A DNA stretch of 64,000 nt, from assembly GCA_000961725.1 (NCBI GenBank), contig LADS01000031.1:1-64000 (forward strand), in the 5' to 3' direction. Positions 58,293 through 64,000 of this stretch are shown here, piece after piece; position 1 is the first letter of the stretch, and every line of letters starts with the position of its first letter. The stretch is from Desulfobulbaceae bacterium BRH_c16a. GTDB taxonomy: Bacteria > Desulfobacterota > Desulfobulbia > Desulfobulbales > Desulfocapsaceae. The translations under genes were made by a program, and so were the position numbers. The notes beneath the pieces were generated by a model, which saw only the letters and a program-made list of their open reading frames with translations, did not search any database and had not been told where the DNA came from.

Positions 58293-59555
58293 ATGACACT
58301 TCTGAAAATCATCATCCTCTCTCTTGCCCTGTTCAGGACGCCACTGTTCCTGGTCATCGGTGCCCTGGCGCTGATTTCCTTTTACTCTGCGGACATCGAT
58401 ATTTCCGTGGTAATCATTGAAATGTCGCGGCTGGCCGATACTCCGCTGCTGGTATCCCTGCCGCTCTTTATTTTCACAGGCATCCTGCTCTCGGAGAGCA
58501 AGGCGCCCAGCCGGATGCTCCACTTCTCGAGAATCTTTCTCGGCTGGCTGCCGGGCGGAATCGCCGTAGTCACTTTGCTGGTATGTGCCGTTTTCACCGC
58601 GTTTACCGGAGCTTCCGGGATAACCATCTTCGCTCTCGGTGGACTGCTTTTGCCGACACTCCTCGAAGAGGGGTACCAAGAGCGGTTTTCCATGGGACTC
58701 ATCACCTCGTCCGGCAGTCTCGGCTTGCTCTTCCCGCCAAGTTTGCCACTTATCCTCTTCGGCGTAATTGCCGAAACACGAATCGATCATCTTTTTCTCG
58801 CCGGAATCCTGCCGGGTATGTTGATGCTTCTCCTGCTCATCGGCTACTCCCTGGTAAAAAGCCCGGGGCGCAAGGCAAGACCCGCATACAGCGGGAGAGA
58901 AATATTGAAGGGTTTGCAGGTCATCGCCTGGGAACTGCCCTTGCCGGTCATCCTGCTCGGCGGCATCTACGGCGGCATTTTTGTTCCCGGAGAAGCGGCG
59001 GCGGTGACAGCTTTCTATGTCCTGGTGGTTGAAGTGCTTATTCACCGCGATATTCGGCTGAGACAGCTGCCTTCGGTCATGAGCAAATCCATGGTGCTCT
59101 TCGGCGGAATTCTGGTAATCCTCGCCGCCTCTATGGCTTCCACCAATTTCCTGATCGATCAGCAGGTTCCGACCCGCCTGTTCGACTTCATTCAAAAATA
59201 CGTCCACGACAAATACTCTTTTCTGCTGCTGCTGAACATCTTCCTGCTCATTGTCGGGGCAATGCTCGATATTTTTTCCGCCCTGGTGTTGATCGTCCCC
59301 CTTATCCTGCCGATTGCCCTGGGTTATGGGGTAGATCCCATCCACCTTGGGATCATTTTCCTTACCAACCTGCAGATCGGCTACTGTACCCCGCCGGTGG
59401 GATTGAACCTCTTCCTCGCCTCATACCGGTTCGAGCGGCCGATAACCGAACTCTATCGTTCCACCCTGCCTTTTCTCGGTATCCTGCTCGTCACGCTCAT
59501 GATCATTACCTATCTGCCCCTGCTGAGCACTCTCCTTATTCAGCTCCTGGGGTAG
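58293..59555 (+). CDS. TRAP transporter large permease DctM
   Basis: LPLFIFTGILLSESKAPSRMLHFSRIFLGWLPGGIAVVTLLVCAVFTAFTGASGITIFALGGLLLPTLLEEGY. Confidence 0.93.
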   Translation: MTLLKIIILSLALFRTPLFLVIGALALISFYSADIDISVVIIEMSRLADTPLLVSLPLFIFTGILLSESKAPSRMLHFSRIFLGWLPGGIAVVTLLVCAVFTAFTGASGITIFALGGLLLPTLLEEGYQERFSMGLITSSGSLGLLFPPSLPLILFGVIAETRIDHLFLAGILPGMLMLLLLIGYSLVKSPGRKARPAYSGREILKGLQVIAWELPLPVILLGGIYGGIFVPGEAAAVTAFYVLVVEVLIHRDIRLRQLPSVMSKSMVLFGGILVILAASMASTNFLIDQQVPTRLFDFIQKYVHDKYSFLLLLNIFLLIVGAMLDIFSALVLIVPLILPIALGYGVDPIHLGIIFLTNLQIGYCTPPVGLNLFLASYRFERPITELYRSTLPFLGILLVTLMIITYLPLLSTLLIQLLG

Positions 59556-59699
59556 GGCCTTGCTGTTCTCCCTGCTATTGAAATTGCCGATTGTTCTCCC
59601 TTAAACGATAGGAACAATGAATTGTACCTGAGGACGAATCTGTCGTACATTCGCCCCACAATGCAGGAGTTTTGGTAATTTCACATCGAGGAGAATGCA

Positions 59700-60713
59700 A
59701 TGAGAACGATTTTTTTTCTTGTCGGAGCACTGGTGGCCCTGTCGATACCGGTATCCGGCATGGCGCAGTCGCATGCTGCCGGAACAATAGTAATGGAGTT
59801 TGATCTTTCCGACTACCCCGCGGACCGGGAAGCACGGCTTTGGATTCCCTATCCTGTTTCCGATGCAGACCAGTTGATCACCGACATCTCTCTGTCAGGC
59901 AACTATGCGCAGTCTGCGGTATACTCCGACCGGCAATACTCCACCCCCATGCTCTATGCCCGCTGGGATAAAGGCGCCGCCAGCCGCAAACTGGTCCTGA
60001 GCTTTCATGCCGTCCGCCAGGAAGTGGTGAAAAAGGACTTCCCGGAAAAAGAAGGCGGCTGGGACCCGACGGATTACGCGCTGTATCTTGAGCCAACCAG
60101 TCTTGGACCGATCGATGGCCCGGTAAAGGTTCTGGCCGACGAGATTACGGCAGGGAAAACCACTGTTCTCGGGAAAGCCAAGGCAATCTATGACTGGATT
60201 TGCGGAAACATGTACCGGGATCCGATGACCAAAGGCTGCGGACCCGGCGACGTCTGTTCCCTTCTTGTCACCCCAGGCGGGAAATGCACCGATATCCACT
60301 CGGTTTTTGTCGCGCTGTGCCGGGCTGCCGGGGTCCCTGCCCGGGAAATTTTCGGGATCCGCCTGGGCAAGGAAGCCATAGTCGACATCTCCACCTGGCA
60401 GCACTGCTGGGCGGAGTTTTTCCTGCCCGGATATGGCTGGGTCCCTGTTGATCCGGCGGATGTCCGGAAGATGATGCTGACTGAAAATCTCACATCGGAG
60501 GATCCCAAGGCAAAAGAATACCATGAGTATTTCTGGGGTGCCTGGGATTCATATCGGGTAAAACTGGCAGTCGGCCGGGATCTGGTTCTCAATCCGCGCC
60601 AGGAAGGAGCGCCGCTCAACACCTTTGGCTACCCCTACGCCGAAGTGGGCGGCAAGGCACTGGACTGGCTTGATCCGAAAACATTCAGATATACTTTCAC
60701 CTACCGTCAATAA
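59700..60713 (+). CDS. Secreted transglutaminase-like domain protein
   Basis: GKCTDIHSVFVALCRAAGVPAREIFGIRLG...TWQHCWAEFFLPGYGWVPVDPADV (Cys-His-Asp order). Confidence 0.88.
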   Translation: MRTIFFLVGALVALSIPVSGMAQSHAAGTIVMEFDLSDYPADREARLWIPYPVSDADQLITDISLSGNYAQSAVYSDRQYSTPMLYARWDKGAASRKLVLSFHAVRQEVVKKDFPEKEGGWDPTDYALYLEPTSLGPIDGPVKVLADEITAGKTTVLGKAKAIYDWICGNMYRDPMTKGCGPGDVCSLLVTPGGKCTDIHSVFVALCRAAGVPAREIFGIRLGKEAIVDISTWQHCWAEFFLPGYGWVPVDPADVRKMMLTENLTSEDPKAKEYHEYFWGAWDSYRVKLAVGRDLVLNPRQEGAPLNTFGYPYAEVGGKALDWLDPKTFRYTFTYRQ

Positions 60714-60729
60714 TTATCATCCGGTTATA

Positions 60730-60764
60730 AAATGGCAGGACCGGCCGGGCCGGTCCTGCCATTT
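60730..60764. terminator. Bidirectional hairpin between convergent genes
   Basis: AAATGGCAGGACCGGC-CGG-GCCGGTCCTGCCATTT perfect 16-bp stem. Confidence 0.8.
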
Positions 60765-60782
60765 GCCGCGCGATGAACAACC

Positions 60783-63245
60783 TCAGGCCGGGGCCGATGT
60801 CGGCGATACACGTCCATTACTGCGGTTTTTCTCTGCGTCCCTTTTATTCTTGCTGTTTTGCATGTACCAGACCAGAGCGACCATCACCACACCGATGCCA
60901 TCCGTGAGAAATGTCGGCCAGTAAAGAAGAAGGGTTGCCGGCGCCAGCAGCAGCCACTCCATTACCGACGTCCGGCGGATCCAGTAGCCCATCGTCAACC
61001 CGGAAAAGGCTATCGTGCCCAGAAACGCCGAGAAGAACGAAGAAAAAATCCGGAAGGGGGTTGGTACGATTTCCGACCGGACAAGGGTGTCACCCGGGCT
61101 GATCATCATTCCCGGAGAGGCGTAAACCTGTACCACTTTTGCCTCCCTCGAGGCTTTAATCTCTTCGACATTGTCACCCATCTGCACCAGGGCAAGCACA
61201 TCCCCCGAACGATATTCGTCACCCTCCTTGACCTTGATCTGGAGGACGGTGGCAAAAGGCGACTCGACCTCCGGCATCGCAACCTCCACTATTTTGCCCT
61301 GGAACAGGATGGACGGGGTAAAGGCGAAGAGCAGCGGCATGACATAGAGCAGTTTGGCGAACTTGAAGGAAGTCCAGCCGGTCTTCCATGGATCGGAACC
61401 GGCAATGGCGGCCCCTGCATAGGCTGCGACACAGACCGGCGGGGTGATATTGGAGTCCTGGCTGAGCCAGTAGACAATCTGGTGCGCGACAATGGGGGCG
61501 ACGCCGAAGACTCCGAGAGCGGGCACCGCCAGTACCGCCACGATAAGATAGGAGGCGGTCACCGGCACTCCCATGCCGAGGACCAGGGAGGCCAGGGCAA
61601 TTAAAATGATCGCCAGCAGCAGGCTGTTGCCGGCCAAACCAATGATCAGATCGGAGAACTTCAGCCCCATGCCGGTGAGGGAAATGACCCCGACAATCAC
61701 CCCGATCACGCCCACCGTCGCTCCGATGAGCAGGGTATTGCGGGCTCCGGTCAGAGTTGCTTCCCAGATCTCCTTCGGCCCCATCCGGGTTTCCTTTTTT
61801 ATCCAACTGACCACGATGCAGGAAATGGTCGCCCAGAAGGCGGCAAATCCCGGTGAACGTCCGACGAGCATCAGGATGGTGATGATGATCAGCGGCAAGG
61901 CGAAATACCAGCCGGTCCTCAGCACCTCCTGCCAACGCGGGAACTCATCGTCGAGGATACCGACAATGTTGAGTTTCTTCGCCTCGAAATGGATCATGCA
62001 GAAGACCGAAAAAAAATAGAGCAGGGCCGGACCAACCGAGATCAGCATGATGTAGGAATAGGGCAGACCGGTCAACTCGGCCATCAGAAAGCCACCGGCA
62101 CCCATGACCGGAGGGAGAAACATTCCTCCAATCGAGGCGGCCGGTTCTATCGCCCCTGCGACATGGGGTCGAAATCCGGCCCGTTTCATGAGCGGGATGG
62201 TAAAAGCTCCGGTGGAGACAGTGTTGGCGATGGCACTCCCGGAGACCGATCCGAACAGCGCGGAGGCAATAACCGCCACCTTGGCCGGCCCGCCGGTGCT
62301 GCGCCCGGCAAGAGCCAGAGGCAGATCGATGAAAAAGCGGCCGGCCCCGGATTTCTGCAGGAAAGCGCCAAAAAAAATAAACAGGATGACATAGGTGGCG
62401 AGGACGTTGGCCATTACCCCGAAAACCCCATTGGTTGTCAGGAAAAGGGCATTGCAGATTCGCTCGAAAGAAAACCCGCGATGGGCCAGCAGGTCCGGAA
62501 GTACAGGTCCGAAATAGGCAAATGCCACCATCAGGGCACCGATGATTGTCATGGACCAGCCAAGCACCCGTCGGCAGACCTCAAAAGAAATCAGGATGCC
62601 GGTGATACTGATCAGCGAATCCAGCTCGTTTTCCGCTCCGGCCCGCCAGTTGAGAGCCTCGAACTGACTGAGCCAGTAATAGACCACCCCCGCCGCCGTC
62701 AGGGCAAAGAAGACATCGGAGACAGTGGGAGAATTCTTCCAGCGCCTGATACAGATTCCATCGACAAAAAAGAGCACTGCGGCAAGGATGCCGGTGACTG
62801 CAAACAGCGGCCAGACAGTTGCCGCCCGAGCCAGGCCGGCTGCAGGTCCTTCCGTCCTGAAACTGTCGGCCAGCTCCATGATCAGCCGATAATAGACGAT
62901 ATGGTCGCTGTAAAAAAAGAGAATGGCGACAAAACTTACAAGAACAAAAGACAGCAGCAGACTGAGGGCGAAGCGGACGGGTGAGGTACCTGCCGGATAG
63001 AGGAGAAAAACCAGAACGTACGTGATAAAGACATAAATGCCGAGATGATACTGGGTCCCCACAGAAGCAATGCCGGCCGCATAAAAGTAAAACAACACCA
63101 TGCCGATGCTCAGCAGGGCGATAAACAGCTTCCAGAAACCGGTGGGTCGGCGAAAGGACTTGGCATCCTTTTCCATCAGCTTCTTCAGCTGCTTTTTCTC
63201 GTCAATTTTGAGGTCGGCAAAATCCTTGTCAAGGTCTTCTGACAT
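60783..63245 (-). CDS. TAXI-type TRAP fused permease (4TM/12TM) with C-terminal lipoyl/biotinyl-like extension
   Basis: FIDLPLALAGRSTGGPAKVAVIASALFGSVSGSAIANTVSTGAFTIPLMKRAGFRP; C-terminal VLQIKVKEGDEYRSGDVLALVQMGDNVEEIKASREAKVVQVYASPGMMISPGDTLV. Confidence 0.92.
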   Translation of the reverse strand: MSEDLDKDFADLKIDEKKQLKKLMEKDAKSFRRPTGFWKLFIALLSIGMVLFYFYAAGIASVGTQYHLGIYVFITYVLVFLLYPAGTSPVRFALSLLLSFVLVSFVAILFFYSDHIVYYRLIMELADSFRTEGPAAGLARAATVWPLFAVTGILAAVLFFVDGICIRRWKNSPTVSDVFFALTAAGVVYYWLSQFEALNWRAGAENELDSLISITGILISFEVCRRVLGWSMTIIGALMVAFAYFGPVLPDLLAHRGFSFERICNALFLTTNGVFGVMANVLATYVILFIFFGAFLQKSGAGRFFIDLPLALAGRSTGGPAKVAVIASALFGSVSGSAIANTVSTGAFTIPLMKRAGFRPHVAGAIEPAASIGGMFLPPVMGAGGFLMAELTGLPYSYIMLISVGPALLYFFSVFCMIHFEAKKLNIVGILDDEFPRWQEVLRTGWYFALPLIIITILMLVGRSPGFAAFWATISCIVVSWIKKETRMGPKEIWEATLTGARNTLLIGATVGVIGVIVGVISLTGMGLKFSDLIIGLAGNSLLLAIILIALASLVLGMGVPVTASYLIVAVLAVPALGVFGVAPIVAHQIVYWLSQDSNITPPVCVAAYAGAAIAGSDPWKTGWTSFKFAKLLYVMPLLFAFTPSILFQGKIVEVAMPEVESPFATVLQIKVKEGDEYRSGDVLALVQMGDNVEEIKASREAKVVQVYASPGMMISPGDTLVRSEIVPTPFRIFSSFFSAFLGTIAFSGLTMGYWIRRTSVMEWLLLAPATLLLYWPTFLTDGIGVVMVALVWYMQNSKNKRDAEKNRSNGRVSPTSAPA

Positions 63246-63342
63246 CGTCTGCTCCGTCTTAATGTGGAAAGGGAAAAAATCCCTCATGACTGGAGCGGCG
63301 TCGCTGGCCCAGCTCCAGTCTGTTACGGCGATACAGTCTGGT

Positions 63343-64000
63343 CTACTTGATTTTCTGGTCCTCGGTCAATGTCAGGCCATGACCGGTCCAGTATTTCTCG
63401 GCACCCTTATGCACCGGGGTGACGATTCCGCGCAGGCCGTCGGGGACCGTCATAGACTTGGCGGTACTGGTGACACTGACCATGAAGGCCAGGCCTTCCT
63501 CGGAATAGATACTCTCGAGTAAGCGGAAGACATGATCTTCACTCACATGTTTGCCGGCCACCAGAATGGCGGAATCCTGAATGGTAGCAACGTCCTTCTC
63601 GACACCCTGATAGGTCCCACCGGGGATTGTCACCTCGGTGTAGTAGGGATTGTCGGTAAAAAAACCTGATTCCTTGCCCACTTCGACCAGGTCGAGGATC
63701 TTGATTTTATTGCTGGCGGCCGCCTGAATAACCGAAGAATTCGGGTAACCGGCAAAAACCCACATGGCATCGATCAGGCGATCACCCAGGGCGGAAGCAC
63801 CCTGGCTGTAGCCGATGAACTCCGGAGTAAACTTGTCCCACAATCCGGCAGAAGTAAAATAACGCTGGGCGGACGCCGCAGCTCCCGAGCCTGCCGGACC
63901 GACCGCAACGCGCTTTCCGGCCAGATCCTTGACACTGTCGATGCCGCTGCCATCAAGTACCAGCAGGTGGGCCGGGGCGCCATAGAGATACGAAAGCGAA
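63343..64000 (-). CDS. TAXI-family TRAP substrate-binding protein (N-terminus beyond the right edge)
   Basis: SYLYGAPAHLLVLDGSGIDSVKDLAGKRVAVGPAGSGAAASAQRYFTSAGLWDKFTPEF...VFAGYPNSSVIQAA...; open to window end. Confidence 0.9.
   Translation of the reverse strand, partial: SLSYLYGAPAHLLVLDGSGIDSVKDLAGKRVAVGPAGSGAAASAQRYFTSAGLWDKFTPEFIGYSQGASALGDRLIDAMWVFAGYPNSSVIQAAASNKIKILDLVEVGKESGFFTDNPYYTEVTIPGGTYQGVEKDVATIQDSAILVAGKHVSEDHVFRLLESIYSEEGLAFMVSVTSTAKSMTVPDGLRGIVTPVHKGAEKYWTGHGLTLTEDQKIK

Noticed and set aside
57948-59345. 465-aa minus-strand ORF, Gln/Glu-rich
   Set aside because: Antisense shadow of dctQ/dctM; composition typical of a reverse-frame ORF in GC-rich genes.
63774-63983. Possible frame break in the TAXI binding protein (ORF appears to start at 63843)
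   Set aside because: 63843 is an internal TTG; the frame stays open upstream as SLSYLYGAPAHLLVLDGSGIDSVKDLAGKRVAVG to the window edge, so the gene is simply truncated by the window.
1-64000. CRISPR array
   Set aside because: No series of regularly spaced identical 25-40-bp repeats seen; the only short tandem repeats are the 10-bp set at 15334 and the hairpins at 48244.

Overview
The window holds a near-complete, apparently tRNA-associated temperate siphophage-like prophage (left edge/IS fragment to about 37.65 kb), followed by about 26 kb of ordinary proteobacterial (deltaproteobacterial-looking) chromosome.

Prophage modules, left to right: an IS transposase 3' fragment that seems to have cut a TIR-STAND gene; a CI-like repressor and a Cro-like gene; early regulators; a D5-type helicase and a CHC2 primase; an inverted RelE/XRE toxin-antitoxin pair; a SLOG-like protein; small and large terminase; an inverted 955-aa beta-solenoid/membrane 'moron'; gpW-like joiner, portal, S49 protease, decoration and major capsid proteins; tail genes; lysis genes (lambda R-type endolysin); and a tyrosine integrase next to tRNA-Leu(CAA).

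Host genes: pgsA, lytic transglycosylase, transaldolase, folK, dapB/A/F, argH/G/F/D/B, lptA/lptB, rpoN, a WYL regulator, a TatT-DctPQM TRAP transporter, a transglutaminase-like protein and a TAXI-TRAP system.

Best candidates for undescribed biology: (1) the membrane-anchored beta-solenoid moron between terL and the head operon, with a repeat-rich control region beside it; (2) the TIR-STAND gene in the 'rex position' next to the repressor, truncated by an IS; (3) a lipoyl/biotinyl-like domain fused to a TRAP permease. All functional claims are inferred from reading translated sequence; no database searches were run.
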